From contig NZ_CALLWC010000009.1 of the NCBI RefSeq assembly GCF_938015785.1, positions 1-23,461 of the forward strand: a stretch of 23,461 bases of DNA, given 5' to 3'. Shown piece after piece: positions 1 through 8,860 of this stretch. How positions within the stretch are numbered: position 1 is the stretch's first letter; each line of letters starts with the position of its first letter. Origin of the DNA: an uncultured Campylobacter sp. GTDB taxonomy: Bacteria; Campylobacterota; Campylobacteria; Campylobacterales; Campylobacteraceae. The notes under the pieces are model-generated. The model did no database searches, was not told where the DNA came from, and worked only from the letters and a program-made list of their open reading frames with translations. The translations under genes were made by a program, and so were the position numbers.

Positions 1-1515
1 AATGTGGGATTGGTTCTTTTTGCAAGTCTTTTTGTATCTTATGCTTTTATATCTAGTAGCGTAAAAGATTATTTTAAAAGAATAGGATTTTTACTATTCT
101 TTACTGCTATATTCTTTGCATTCATAAATTTTATAATGCCTTTCGATCCTTCATCGATAACCGATAATGATTCAAAGGGAAGCTTATGGACTGTAGCGAC
201 TAGATTTATTTTTGAACCAGAGCTTAGTCGGATATTAACAATAAGCGTGTTGGAATTTTTTATAATACTAATTCTTACATATTTTGGAAAAAATATTGTA
301 TATCTATATGATGTATTGGTAGGACAAATTGCAGCAAGAACAACTATCTTATTTCGATTTACTATCGTAGCTATTGGACTGACTGCGCTTACTTATATTG
401 TTTTATTTCATAATACTGTTATATTATATATTATTAAATATATCTCTTATATTAGCTTTTCCATAGCTATGATTTTGTATATCATGTTTGCTGCTATGTT
501 CTATAAAAACAGTAGTATTTTTGGATCAAAAATTTACATTTTCATTACTTTTTGTGCTGCTGCTATAGTTTATAGTAATACTTTCACTACTATCGCCTTA
601 AATATGAATAGCATTCTTTTGTGTGCAGGGTTGGCATTCAGCTTTTTATTAAATCAAAATTTGCGCAAAATAGCCAGGATTTTACTGATCTATTGGATGC
701 TTGTAATGGTATCTTTCATAATATACGTAAAATTTTTAATACCATATAATTGGCTTGAAAATTATCAAGGTAGTGTATTCGAGGCTAAATCCGAGACCTC
801 ATATATTCCTTTAAAAAATATTTATATGAATCAGAAATTATCTTATATTTTTGACTATATTCATGATTATGTACCTAAAAATACAGTATCTGACAAAGAT
901 TTTTACTTTTTTAACTTACCGATAATGTATCTTTTAAATGATAAAATTCCACCATATCACTTAGTAACACAATGGTTTGATGTAACTCCAACAAAACTGA
1001 TTAAACAAGAATATATTAATTTCACAAATAGACCAACCAAGAACATCGTTTTATATCAATATTATAAAAAAGCGTTTGATATAAATAAAAGACTTTTGAG
1101 AAAAGATGATTTTATTCAAGAGGATTTTTATAAAGTAATGAATAAATGGGTAAAAGAGGGTAGATATAAATTTATAAACTCCTTTGTTGTACCTAATAGC
1201 TTGATGTTTAATAATGCATCTAAAAATTTAAATATTCAAACAGATGTAATAATTCAAAATAGTAACTTTTTTGATCAAAGTTATGAAAGGTTCTATTTAT
1301 GGCTACAGGATAGCGGCGTAAATCTCATACAAATCACTAGAGACGGAGTCGTTTTGCAAGATATTAATAATACAATTAGGAATTCGGATATAGTAACCTT
1401 GAATGGTAATGTAGCCAATATAATGGAAATTTTACCTCAACTTGGGGTTGAGCCGATTGATAAGGCAAATTTTAATACTATAAATATTTATAGACAAAAT
1501 GATAGCTATGATTAA
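1..1515 (+). CDS. Multi-pass membrane protein, probable GT-C-type glycosyltransferase (5' partial)
   Basis: The frame is open to base 1, so the GTG at base 4 is probably an internal codon and the true start lies outside the window. About the first 250 visible residues are a run of hydrophobic segments separated by short loops. The last 240 or so are mostly soluble. The soluble part has the pattern hydrophobic-LLNDKIPPYHLVTQWFD followed about 15 residues later by a lysine-rich stretch and IVLYQYY, which resembles the C-terminal domain of ArnT/GT39-like lipid-linked sugar transferases. That match is from memory of the family. The gene overlaps the GtrA-family gene by 17 bases and is followed by a GtrB-like transferase, so a role as the serotype-specific transferase using a polyprenyl-phosphate sugar is plausible. 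A polymerase (Wzy) is the main alternative. The DNA is much more AT-rich than the genes after it. Confidence 0.6.
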   Translation, partial: NVGLVLFASLFVSYAFISSSVKDYFKRIGFLLFFTAIFFAFINFIMPFDPSSITDNDSKGSLWTVATRFIFEPELSRILTISVLEFFIILILTYFGKNIVYLYDVLVGQIAARTTILFRFTIVAIGLTALTYIVLFHNTVILYIIKYISYISFSIAMILYIMFAAMFYKNSSIFGSKIYIFITFCAAAIVYSNTFTTIALNMNSILLCAGLAFSFLLNQNLRKIARILLIYWMLVMVSFIIYVKFLIPYNWLENYQGSVFEAKSETSYIPLKNIYMNQKLSYIFDYIHDYVPKNTVSDKDFYFFNLPIMYLLNDKIPPYHLVTQWFDVTPTKLIKQEYINFTNRPTKNIVLYQYYKKAFDINKRLLRKDDFIQEDFYKVMNKWVKEGRYKFINSFVVPNSLMFNNASKNLNIQTDVIIQNSNFFDQSYERFYLWLQDSGVNLIQITRDGVVLQDINNTIRNSDIVTLNGNVANIMEILPQLGVEPIDKANFNTINIYRQNDSYD

Positions 1516-1873
1516 ACGACAAGCCGTCAAGTTTCTCCTCGTAGGCATCATGAATACTACCTTTGGGTATGGGCTATTTGCCCTTTTTATCTATTTGGGT
1601 CTATATTATCCTCTTGCCGTATTGTTTTCTACGATACTAGGCGTATTGTTTAACTTTAAAACTATAGGCAAGCTGGTATTCGGTAGCAGTGATAACGGTC
1701 TAATATTTAGATTTATACTAGTTTACATCATTACTTATTTTTTAAATATATTTTTTCTATGGCTTTTCAAGTGGCTTGGATTCGATAATATGTATATAAA
1801 CGGTTTTTTGCTTTTGATCCCGCTAGCTGCGGTATCATTTTTATTAAATAAATTTTTCGTCTTTAGGAGATGA
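1499..1873 (+). CDS. GtrA-family membrane protein
   Basis: This 124-residue protein has about four membrane segments and the GtrA-family layout: an N-terminal RQAVKFLLVGIMNTTFGYG segment, a central FNF after the second helix, and a C-terminal SFLLNKFFVFRR ending. GtrA proteins are thought to help move polyprenyl-phosphate-linked sugars (such as glucose) across the inner membrane in serotype-conversion systems. The start may be ATG 1499 or ATG 1508; neither has a strong ribosome site. It overlaps the preceding membrane-protein gene and ends two bases before the GtrB-like gene, whose AGGAG lies inside its last codons, so the two are probably translationally coupled. Length is normal for the family (about 120-140). 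Confidence 0.88.
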   Translation: MIAMIKRQAVKFLLVGIMNTTFGYGLFALFIYLGLYYPLAVLFSTILGVLFNFKTIGKLVFGSSDNGLIFRFILVYIITYFLNIFFLWLFKWLGFDNMYINGFLLLIPLAAVSFLLNKFFVFRR

Positions 1874-1874
1874 T

Positions 1875-2807
1875 ATGAAAAAGATCAGTATAGTTACTGC
1901 CTGCTTTAACGAGGAGGAGAATGTAGAGGAAGTCTATGCGCGCGTAAAAAAAGTTATGGAAGGATTTTCGGAGTACGCCTACGAGCATATATTTATTGAT
2001 AATGCTTCTACCGATAGGACGGTTGAAATTTTAAAACGCCTAGCAAAGGATGATAAAAATTTAAAGATCATCGTAAATTCCAGAAACTTCGGGCATATCA
2101 AATCGCCAACCTATGCGCTTTTGGGTGCAGACGGAGATGCTGTTATCTCTATCGTAGCCGATTTGCAAGATCCGCCCGAGATGATTACGCAGTTTATAGA
2201 AAAATGGCAAGAGGGCAACGACTTGGTTTTGGCTATTAAGCGAGATAGCGAGGAGCGCGGCGTGATGTTTAAAATCAGAGAGTGTTATTACGAGCTCTTA
2301 TCAAAACTATCTGAGATCGAAATTTTTAAGAATTTTACCGGCTTTGGACTTTTTGATAAAAAGGTCATCGCGGCTCTTAGACAGATGCATGATCCGTATC
2401 CGTTTTTTCGAGGAATGCTCGCGGAAGCCGGTTATAAGGTAGCCAAAATTCCTTACGATCAGCCTATAAGAATTCGAGGAGTTACTAAAAATAACTTTTA
2501 CACGCTTTATGATATGGGGATACTCGGTATAATCTGCAATTCCAAAGTACCACTTCGGCTTGCAACCTTTATAGGTATGATAACGGGCATTTTAAGTATA
2601 ATAGTAGGACTTGTGTATTTTATACTTAAGCTAATTTATTGGGACGAGATGAGCGTGGGCATCGCGCCTCTTATCATACTTTTTTCATTCGTTTCATCTG
2701 GAATTTTGTTTTTTATCGGTATAATAGGCGAATATATCGGGGCAATTTATACACAAGTGTTGAATCGCCCATTGGTATTTGAAAAAGAAAGAATAAATTT
2801 TGATTAA
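1875..2807 (+). CDS. GtrB/DPM1-like polyprenyl-phosphate glycosyltransferase (GT2)
   Basis: This 310-residue GT2 enzyme begins with the usual SIVTACFNEEENVEEV nucleotide-sugar-binding strand and has the FIDNASTDRT motif near residue 40. Around residue 97 it carries ADLQDPPEMI, the metal-binding signature of the dolichol-phosphate-mannose-synthase-like/GtrB group. Two C-terminal membrane helices (about 230-255 and 265-290) end in the typical GEYIGAIYTQVLNRP tail. The expected reaction is transfer of a sugar from a nucleotide donor to undecaprenyl phosphate on the cytoplasmic face. Together with the GtrA protein and the preceding membrane protein it forms a three-part side-branch modification system. 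The start is well supported by AGGAG at 1865-1869, five bases before ATG. The sugar specificity cannot be read from the sequence. Confidence 0.93.
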   Translation: MKKISIVTACFNEEENVEEVYARVKKVMEGFSEYAYEHIFIDNASTDRTVEILKRLAKDDKNLKIIVNSRNFGHIKSPTYALLGADGDAVISIVADLQDPPEMITQFIEKWQEGNDLVLAIKRDSEERGVMFKIRECYYELLSKLSEIEIFKNFTGFGLFDKKVIAALRQMHDPYPFFRGMLAEAGYKVAKIPYDQPIRIRGVTKNNFYTLYDMGILGIICNSKVPLRLATFIGMITGILSIIVGLVYFILKLIYWDEMSVGIAPLIILFSFVSSGILFFIGIIGEYIGAIYTQVLNRPLVFEKERINFD

Positions 2808-2818
2808 AGGGAGCTTTA

Positions 2819-3592
2819 ATGAAAGTTTTAATACTAGCAGGAGGTTTCGGTACTAGGCTTGCCGAAGAGACGAGCATTAGGCCAAAGCCAATGGTAGAGA
2901 TCGGCGAAAAACCGATTTTATGGCACATTATGAAAATTTATAGTTTGTATGGATTTAACGAATTTGTCATTCTACTTGGCTATAAAGGCTACTATATCAA
3001 AGAATATTTTGCCAATTATTTTTTGCATCAAAGCGATATGACTATAGATTTGAAAAATGGCAAAATGGAAGTTTTAACCAATTTTAGCGAGCCTTGGAGC
3101 GTTACGCTGTTAAATACCGGACTAAACACTATGACGGGCGGTCGTATTAAGCGAGCTCAGAGCATAGTGAGAGACGAACCATTTTTACTTACTTATGGCG
3201 ATGGTGTTAGTGATATCGATATCCACGAGCTTGTAAAATTTCATAAGTCCCATGGCAAAGCGCTTACGATGACTTCCGTTCAACCGGAAGGTCGTTTTGG
3301 GGCACTAAATATAGATGACGAAAGTCGCGTGCATGAGTTTAAGGAAAAACCAAAAGGAGATGGCAATTGGATCAATGCGGGTTTCTTTGTATGCGAACCT
3401 AAGGTTTTTGACTATATTACGAATGGAGATGCGACGATATTCGAGCAAGAGCCGCTTATGAATTTGGCACACGACGGTGAAATTTTAGCGTATAAACATA
3501 ACGGCTTTTGGAAACCGATGGATACGCTTAGAGACAAGCTTGAGTTAAACAAAATTTGGGATAGCGGCAACGCTCCGTGGAAAAAGTGGTAG
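2819..3592 (+). CDS. rfbF: Glucose-1-phosphate cytidylyltransferase
   Basis: First step of the CDP-dideoxyhexose pathway: CTP + alpha-D-glucose 1-phosphate gives CDP-glucose + PPi. The 257-residue length is the family norm. The N-terminus has the nucleotidyltransferase signature LAGGFGTRL followed by the RPKPMVEIGEKPILWHIM block characteristic of RfbF/DdhA, then TYGDGVSDID near residue 125 (metal and nucleotide site) and GNWINAGFFV near residue 180. The start is clear: AAGGGAG at 2807-2813 lies five bases upstream. It is followed directly by rfbG, the enzyme that uses its product. DNA composition is moderate in GC, unlike the AT-rich first gene of the window. Confidence 0.96.
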   Translation: MKVLILAGGFGTRLAEETSIRPKPMVEIGEKPILWHIMKIYSLYGFNEFVILLGYKGYYIKEYFANYFLHQSDMTIDLKNGKMEVLTNFSEPWSVTLLNTGLNTMTGGRIKRAQSIVRDEPFLLTYGDGVSDIDIHELVKFHKSHGKALTMTSVQPEGRFGALNIDDESRVHEFKEKPKGDGNWINAGFFVCEPKVFDYITNGDATIFEQEPLMNLAHDGEILAYKHNGFWKPMDTLRDKLELNKIWDSGNAPWKKW

Positions 3593-3594
3593 CA

Positions 3595-4677
3595 ATGCAA
3601 GATATGCAGGATCTATACTCCGGAATTTATAAGGGCAAAACAGTTTTGTTTACCGGGCATACCGGTTTTAAGGGCTCATGGCTTAGTCTATGGCTGGAGC
3701 GCTTGGGCGCGAAAGTGATAGGGTATTCGCTTCCGGCGCCTACAGAGCCAAATCATATAGGACTTTTAAATTTAAATATCGTCCAGGTGATCGCTGACAT
3801 ACGAGATCTTGCTAAATTAAACGAAGTCTTTGCAGCTTATAAACCAGACATCGTATTTCACTTTGCCGCTCAGGCGCTCGTACGCCCATCTTATGCCGAC
3901 CCTATTACAACCTACGAAACCAATGTCATCGGCACATTAAAAGTCCTTGAAGCTTGCAGAAAAGCAGGCGTTCGCGCGATCGTAAATATCACCAGCGACA
4001 AGGCTTATGAAAATAAAGAATGGGTTTGGGGATATCGCGAGAGCGATCCTATGGGCGGATATGATCCATATAGCTCGTCGAAAGGCTGCGCGGATCTTCT
4101 GGCTAATTCATATCGAAACTCCTTTTTTAACGAAAAAGATTACGGCACAAAGCATCAAACGCTGCTTGCCACGTGTCGCGCAGGTAATGTCATAGGCGGC
4201 GGAGACTGGGCACAAGATAGATTGATTTGCGACGTTATGCGCGCAGCAGCTAAAAATGAAGCGGTAACGATCCGCAATCCGCATGCGACACGCCCTTGGC
4301 AGCACGTACTCGAGCCGCTTGGCGGATATTTACTCGTGGGGCAAAAGTTGCTTGAAGGGCGAAAGGAATTCGGCGGTGCGTGGAATTTCGGACCTAGCGA
4401 TGATGGTGCGATTAGGGTGCTTGATGTACTAAAGAGCGCCAAGCGATATTGGGATAAGATAGAATTTAAAATCGGCTCCGACACGGATCAGCCGCATGAG
4501 GCAAATTTATTGAAGCTTGATTGCTCTAAAGCACATGCGCTGCTTGGCTGGAAGCCCGTTTGGGATAGCGAAACGGCATTTGAAAAAACTGTAAAATGGT
4601 ATAAAAATTTCTACGAAAACGGCGCGATCGATACCGAACAAAATTTAAACGACTACGTAAAAAAGATGATGCGATGA
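3595..4677 (+). CDS. rfbG: CDP-glucose 4,6-dehydratase
   Basis: Second step of the pathway: CDP-glucose is converted to CDP-4-keto-6-deoxyglucose with NAD as internal cofactor. This is an extended SDR enzyme with the TGHTGFKGSWL dinucleotide-binding motif at about residues 20-30, the FHFAAQALVRPSY segment near 90, and the catalytic Tyr-x-x-x-Lys in YDPYSSSKG near 155. I chose ATG 3595 (360 residues), which has GGAAAAAG eight bases upstream. An in-frame GTG at 3577 would add six residues and overlap rfbF; ATG 3604 is also possible. It overlaps the thiamine-diphosphate enzyme gene by ATGA. In classical dideoxyhexose loci rfbH comes soon after; here four other genes intervene. Confidence 0.95.
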   Translation: MQDMQDLYSGIYKGKTVLFTGHTGFKGSWLSLWLERLGAKVIGYSLPAPTEPNHIGLLNLNIVQVIADIRDLAKLNEVFAAYKPDIVFHFAAQALVRPSYADPITTYETNVIGTLKVLEACRKAGVRAIVNITSDKAYENKEWVWGYRESDPMGGYDPYSSSKGCADLLANSYRNSFFNEKDYGTKHQTLLATCRAGNVIGGGDWAQDRLICDVMRAAAKNEAVTIRNPHATRPWQHVLEPLGGYLLVGQKLLEGRKEFGGAWNFGPSDDGAIRVLDVLKSAKRYWDKIEFKIGSDTDQPHEANLLKLDCSKAHALLGWKPVWDSETAFEKTVKWYKNFYENGAIDTEQNLNDYVKKMMR

Positions 4678-6467
4678 TAAAAGTTAGCGATTTTATAGCA
4701 AAATTTATAGCCGAGCACGAAGATACCGCAAAGACCGTATTTATGGTCTCGGGTGGCGGCAATATGCACCTGATAGATTCGCTTGGCAAAAATGAAAATT
4801 TAGAGTATGTCTGTAACCATCACGAACAGGCTTGCGCGATAGCCGCAGAGGGATATGCGCGCGTCTCAAATAAGATCGGTATCGCGTATGTTACCACAGG
4901 CCCCGGCGGGACAAACGCGGTTACCGGCGTTTACGGTGCCTGGGTGGATTCGATCCCTACGATGATCATATCGGGACAAGTGAAATTTCAGACGACCATT
5001 GCTTCGCAACCCGAGTTAAATTTACGTCAGCTCGGCGATCAAGAGGTTAATATCGTTGACATCGTAAGGCCTATCACAAAATACGCCGTAATGATAACGG
5101 ATAAAAATAGCATAAAATTTCATCTGCAAAAAGCTATTTATGAGGCTAAACACGGCAGGCCCGGACCCGTATGGTTGGATGTGCCGCTAGACATACAAGG
5201 CGCGATGGTGGACGAAGCGGATTTGGTAGAATTTGAAATCCCAGAAGAGCCGAAATTCGACACAAAAATCCCACAGGTTCTAGATGCGTTAAAAGCTGCT
5301 AAACGCCCCGTTATCATTGTGGGTAACGGAGTGAGGTTAGCCAATGCAAAAGATGATTTTAGAGCCTTGATTGACGAGTTAAAAATCCCTGTTTTGACTG
5401 CTATTTCAGGAGTTGATTTAATAGAAACTTCAAATAAGTATTTTTTTGGTAGACCGGGAATTTTAGGTGAGAGGGCCGGGAATTTTGTAATTCAAAATAG
5501 CGATTTGGTAATAGTATTAGGTACAAGATTAAATCTTAGAATTTTGAGCTTTAATTGGGAATTTTTTGCGCGAGAAGCCAAAAAAATTATGATTGATATA
5601 GATGAAAACGAACTTAATAAAAAAACTTTTATTCCGGATATAAAAATTAAATCCGATGCAAAGGTTTTTATAAATGATCTTAGAGAAAAAGCTAGAGATT
5701 TAAATCTAGAAATTGGAGACTGGCTTAAATATTGTAATAGAATAAAAATGAAATATCCTGTTTTTGATAAGTCCGTATTGAAAGAGAAGAATTATGTCAG
5801 TTCATATTATTTTCCAAGATTACTTTCGGAGAAATTACCAAAAAATTCTCTCTTGCTTACCGGTAATGGCATAGCATATACATCAACATTTCAGAGCTAT
5901 CCGGTACGAGCAGGTGATAGGCTTTTTGCAAATGTCGGATGTGCTTCTATGGGCTATGATTTGCCGGCACTAATTGGTGCATGCGTAGCAAATAATAAAA
6001 GACAAACTATATGCTTAACCGGTGATGGAAGCATTCAGATGAATATCCAGGAATTGCAAACTATTATTCATTATCGGCTTCCCGTTAAAATTTTTATGTA
6101 TAACAACAATGGATACCTCTCTATACGCATAACTCAACATAATTATTTCAATAACAATTTTGTCGGTGAAAGTCCTATAAGTGGTGTAAGTATACCGGAT
6201 ATGAAGGCGCTCGCTAAAATTTATGGCTTTAAAGTATTTCAAATTAAAAATAACGATGATGCCAATGCAAAAATAGATGAAATTTTATCATGTGAGGGAT
6301 CGGTGTTTTGCGAAGTGATGCTGCCGCCTAATGAAGCCATAGGGCCAAAAGTTGCATCTATGAAGCTTCGGGATGGGACTATGATATCAAAACCATTGGA
6401 AGATCTTGCTCCATTTTTACCTCGAGATGAATTTTATAAAAATATGATAGTAAAGCCTTTGGATTGA
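4674..6467 (+). CDS. Thiamine-diphosphate enzyme of the acetolactate-synthase fold, YerE-like
   Basis: This 597-residue protein has the three-domain layout of acetolactate synthase. The catalytic glutamate is E51 in CNHHEQACAIAAEGYAR, followed by GPGGTNAVTG. The ThDP/Mg motif runs from GDGSIQMN (about residue 449) to the asparagine in NNNGYLSI. The tail, with its DGTMISKPLEDLAPFLPRDE-like segment, resembles the sugar-locus enzymes related to Yersinia YerE. YerE decarboxylates pyruvate and adds the two-carbon unit to C-4 of CDP-4-keto-3,6-dideoxyglucose. Placement between rfbG and rfbH supports action on the same CDP-keto-sugar. No regulatory ALS subunit gene is adjacent, so a role in valine synthesis is unlikely. 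Composition falls from about half GC to about 25-30 percent near base 5360, suggesting a mosaic gene. The donor 2-oxo acid is unknown. Confidence 0.85.
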   Translation: MIKVSDFIAKFIAEHEDTAKTVFMVSGGGNMHLIDSLGKNENLEYVCNHHEQACAIAAEGYARVSNKIGIAYVTTGPGGTNAVTGVYGAWVDSIPTMIISGQVKFQTTIASQPELNLRQLGDQEVNIVDIVRPITKYAVMITDKNSIKFHLQKAIYEAKHGRPGPVWLDVPLDIQGAMVDEADLVEFEIPEEPKFDTKIPQVLDALKAAKRPVIIVGNGVRLANAKDDFRALIDELKIPVLTAISGVDLIETSNKYFFGRPGILGERAGNFVIQNSDLVIVLGTRLNLRILSFNWEFFAREAKKIMIDIDENELNKKTFIPDIKIKSDAKVFINDLREKARDLNLEIGDWLKYCNRIKMKYPVFDKSVLKEKNYVSSYYFPRLLSEKLPKNSLLLTGNGIAYTSTFQSYPVRAGDRLFANVGCASMGYDLPALIGACVANNKRQTICLTGDGSIQMNIQELQTIIHYRLPVKIFMYNNNGYLSIRITQHNYFNNNFVGESPISGVSIPDMKALAKIYGFKVFQIKNNDDANAKIDEILSCEGSVFCEVMLPPNEAIGPKVASMKLRDGTMISKPLEDLAPFLPRDEFYKNMIVKPLD

Positions 6468-6468
6468 T

Positions 6469-7149
6469 ATGAGATTTTTATTTTTGGATTTTGACGGCGT
6501 CCTTTTTGATACTGTACGTGAAGCCTATGAGGTTTGTAGATCTACGCCAAGTTTTTTAAGGCAAAAATTTGATGAAAAGCAATATGCCGAATTTTTAAGA
6601 TTTAGACCTCATGTGGGTCCGGCATGGAATTATTATTTCGTTATGACAGCTATAACTAATAACAATAAAGAGCTTTTAGCTTTTGATTATAACAATGAAG
6701 CAAAGAAATTTGAAAAAGACTTTTTTGAGACTCGTAAAAAGTTAAAAGCAAATAACTATGAAAATTGGTTGGCTTTGAATAGGCCATATCCGTTTTTATT
6801 GGAGCTATCAAATATGAAACTGAATCGGCAGACTTTTATTGTAACTACTAAAGATAGTAAAACTGTATTGGATTTAGCCAAAAGATTTAATATTCAATTT
6901 ATAAATAACGATAATATATTGGGGGCAGATATATTTGCTAAATTTAATTCAAAAGCTAATATAATAAATTCAATTTTAAAAGATGGCGATAGCGGGATTT
7001 TTATAGATGATTCAGAAATGCATTTAAAAAAATGTGAGCACATAAAAGGACTTAAGTTATTACAGCCCGATTGGGGATATGTAGAGAGGAATAGTAAGTA
7101 TATGGGCGATATTAAAATGATATTAAGCGTATTGGAGGAAGAGGTATGA
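6469..7149 (+). CDS. HAD-superfamily hydrolase
   Basis: This 226-residue protein opens with LFLDFDGVLFDT, the HAD motif I with nucleophile D7 and acid/base D9. Motif II is probably the threonine in IVTTKDS (about residue 125), a lysine near 165 is a motif III candidate, and GIFIDDSEMH near 183 supplies the motif IV acids. The region between motifs I and II is large enough for a small helical cap. Such enzymes mostly remove phosphate from sugars or small acids. Its position one base after the ThDP enzyme and overlapping the aldolase by ATGA suggests it acts on an intermediate of the same sugar pathway, perhaps a phosphorylated oxo acid. That substrate is inference. The DNA is strongly AT-rich, continuing the composition of the second half of the upstream gene. 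Confidence 0.83.
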   Translation: MRFLFLDFDGVLFDTVREAYEVCRSTPSFLRQKFDEKQYAEFLRFRPHVGPAWNYYFVMTAITNNNKELLAFDYNNEAKKFEKDFFETRKKLKANNYENWLALNRPYPFLLELSNMKLNRQTFIVTTKDSKTVLDLAKRFNIQFINNDNILGADIFAKFNSKANIINSILKDGDSGIFIDDSEMHLKKCEHIKGLKLLQPDWGYVERNSKYMGDIKMILSVLEEEV

Positions 7150-7934
7150 ATATAAATGAATTTGAGATGATAGACGTACTTAAAAGGCTTAAAAACGAAT
7201 ATGGCGTATTTGAGTTAAAGGCCGAGTTTGAAGCCGAGGGAAGTCGTATGGAGGAGATGATGCGTTTGCGAGATATTGCCAATCGAGCAGATTTGCCTAT
7301 CATCTTAAAGATCGGTGGAGCTGAGGCGGTTACGGATATTTATAATGGTATCATTTTGGGCGTAGAGGGCCTTATTGCGCCTATGGTAGAAACCCCGTAT
7401 GCTGTTTATAAATATCTAGGAGTTATAGAAAATTTGATAAATCCAGACAACCGAGATTATATAGATTTTGCTATAAATATCGAGACAAAAACTGCGGTAG
7501 AAAACATAGATGAAATTTTAAAATTAGAAAAAATTTCGCTACTAAGAAGCATTACATTCGGTAGAAGCGATTTTGCGCAGTCATGCGGTTTGGCTAAAAA
7601 AGATGTAGATAATGAGAAAATTTTAAATGCTGTTCAGCGAGTATCTCGCGCCGTAAAAGCGAAAGGTTTAAAATTTGCAATAGGCGGAAATATTACGGCT
7701 AAATCTATTGATTTTATCAAGACTCTAAAAGCAGAAAATTTAATAGACAAATATGAAACCCGCAAAGTAGTTTTTGCTATAGACTCTATTAATGCCAATC
7801 CGCGCGAAGGAATAAATACGGCACTAAAATTTGAACTGTTGTGGCTAAAGTCAAAAAGAAGATTTTATGCAAGGATAAAAGCTGAGGATGAACAGCGTAT
7901 AGAAGATTTAGAAAAAAGGCTAAGTAGCAGATGA
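7146..7934 (+). CDS. HpcH/HpaI (citrate lyase beta)-type aldolase
   Basis: This 262-residue TIM-barrel-type protein has the family block GVEGLIAPMVETPYAVYKY (about residues 72-90). Candidate metal ligands are E113 in NIETKTAVEN and D142 in FGRSDFAQSCGL. Members cleave or form C-C bonds between pyruvate or oxaloacetate (or acetyl-CoA-type donors) and an aldehyde through a divalent-metal enolate. In this locus a plausible role is to make or shorten a hydroxy-oxo acid that feeds the upstream ThDP enzyme; that is inference. The start is set by a strong GGAGGAAGAGG run just before ATG 7146. It overlaps the HAD gene and the next gene by four bases each, so the three are translationally coupled. The C-terminal 40 residues are rich in charged residues and may form a helix. 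Confidence 0.82.
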   Translation: MNINEFEMIDVLKRLKNEYGVFELKAEFEAEGSRMEEMMRLRDIANRADLPIILKIGGAEAVTDIYNGIILGVEGLIAPMVETPYAVYKYLGVIENLINPDNRDYIDFAINIETKTAVENIDEILKLEKISLLRSITFGRSDFAQSCGLAKKDVDNEKILNAVQRVSRAVKAKGLKFAIGGNITAKSIDFIKTLKAENLIDKYETRKVVFAIDSINANPREGINTALKFELLWLKSKRRFYARIKAEDEQRIEDLEKRLSSR

Positions 7935-8860
7935 ATCTATTCATCACGGGCGGTAGCGGTTTTATCGGGTCGCATCTAAAAAAGCGTCTTGCGCTAAATG
8001 GAAATTTTAACGTTTTCGCTCCAAAAAGTAGTGAGCTAAATTTGACTGACGAAAGCGCAGTTGACGATTTTGTTCGTGCGCATAAAATCGATGCTATCGT
8101 TCATCTAGCCAATCGTGGCGGCGGTCGTGATACGCTGGATATGACAAATGTGACCGAGTATAATTTGCGGATTTTTTTCAATATCGCCAAGCAAAAAAAC
8201 AAGGTTGCAAGGATCATATCATTTGGAAGCGGTGCGGAATACGGCAAATACAAGCCGATAATAAATGCTCGCGAGGATGATTATAAAAAGGCGCTTCCGC
8301 TTGATGAATACGGTTTTTACAAAGCTATCACGTCGCATTACATTGAGGATTGCGCGGATAATATCATCCAGCTTCGTTTATTTGGAATTTACGGCGAGAT
8401 GGAGAATTACCGCTATAAATTTATCACAAATGCCGTAGTAAAAAACTTACTGTACCTACCCATCACGATCAATCAAAACGTATTTTTTGATTACATGTAT
8501 GTCGATGACCTGTTAAACGTAGTGGAATTTTATATAGAAAATGACGCGCGGCATAAAATTTACAACGCAAGCAGCGGGACAAAAATCGATCTACTCGGCT
8601 TGGCTGCGCTAGTAAATGAAGCGAGCGATTTTAAATCGGAGATAATCGTACTAAATAAAGGGCTAAATAACGAATATACTTCCGACAATAGCCTGCTAAA
8701 ATCTGAGATGGGAGATATGTTTAAGCTTACGTCGCATTTGGAAGCGATCGGTAAAATTCATAAATATTTTAAGCAAAATTTTACTAGCTTAGACTTAGAT
8801 ACCATAAAAAAAGATCCATATTTGAGAAAAATCAATGAAATTTGGAAAGGCAAAAAATGA
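7931..8860 (+). CDS. NAD-dependent sugar epimerase/dehydratase (extended SDR)
   Basis: This 309-residue extended SDR enzyme has TGGSGFIGSHL at residues 6-16, VHLANRGGG near 58, SFGSGAEYG near 98 and the catalytic Y127-x-x-x-K131. NAD(P)-linked epimerisation, dehydration or reduction of a nucleotide sugar is expected. In yersiniose synthesis the C-branched keto-sugar made by YerE is reduced by a separate reductase (YerF). This gene is the best local candidate for an equivalent step or for a C-4 reductase of the CDP-3,6-dideoxyhexulose, which is inference from position. The start ATG 7931 overlaps the aldolase stop by ATGA. The last codons contain GGAAAGG, which serves as the ribosome site of rfbH. 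Confidence 0.87.
   Translation: MNLFITGGSGFIGSHLKKRLALNGNFNVFAPKSSELNLTDESAVDDFVRAHKIDAIVHLANRGGGRDTLDMTNVTEYNLRIFFNIAKQKNKVARIISFGSGAEYGKYKPIINAREDDYKKALPLDEYGFYKAITSHYIEDCADNIIQLRLFGIYGEMENYRYKFITNAVVKNLLYLPITINQNVFFDYMYVDDLLNVVEFYIENDARHKIYNASSGTKIDLLGLAALVNEASDFKSEIIVLNKGLNNEYTSDNSLLKSEMGDMFKLTSHLEAIGKIHKYFKQNFTSLDLDTIKKDPYLRKINEIWKGKK
8844..8850 (+). promoter_or_regulatory. Ribosome binding site deciding the rfbH start
   Basis: GGAAAGG lies six bases upstream of ATG 8857, which itself overlaps the upstream stop codon as ATGA. This favours ATG 8857 over the in-frame TTG at 8842, whose use would place the ribosome site inside the coding sequence. Confidence 0.7.

Noticed and set aside
4155..4484. 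109-codon open frame on the minus strand
   Set aside because: It is antisense to the confident rfbG gene and has no ribosome site or recognisable motif.
4674..6467. Acetolactate synthase (ilvB/ilvI) for valine and isoleucine synthesis
   Set aside because: No small regulatory subunit gene is adjacent, it is embedded between CDP-sugar genes, and its tail resembles YerE-type sugar enzymes.
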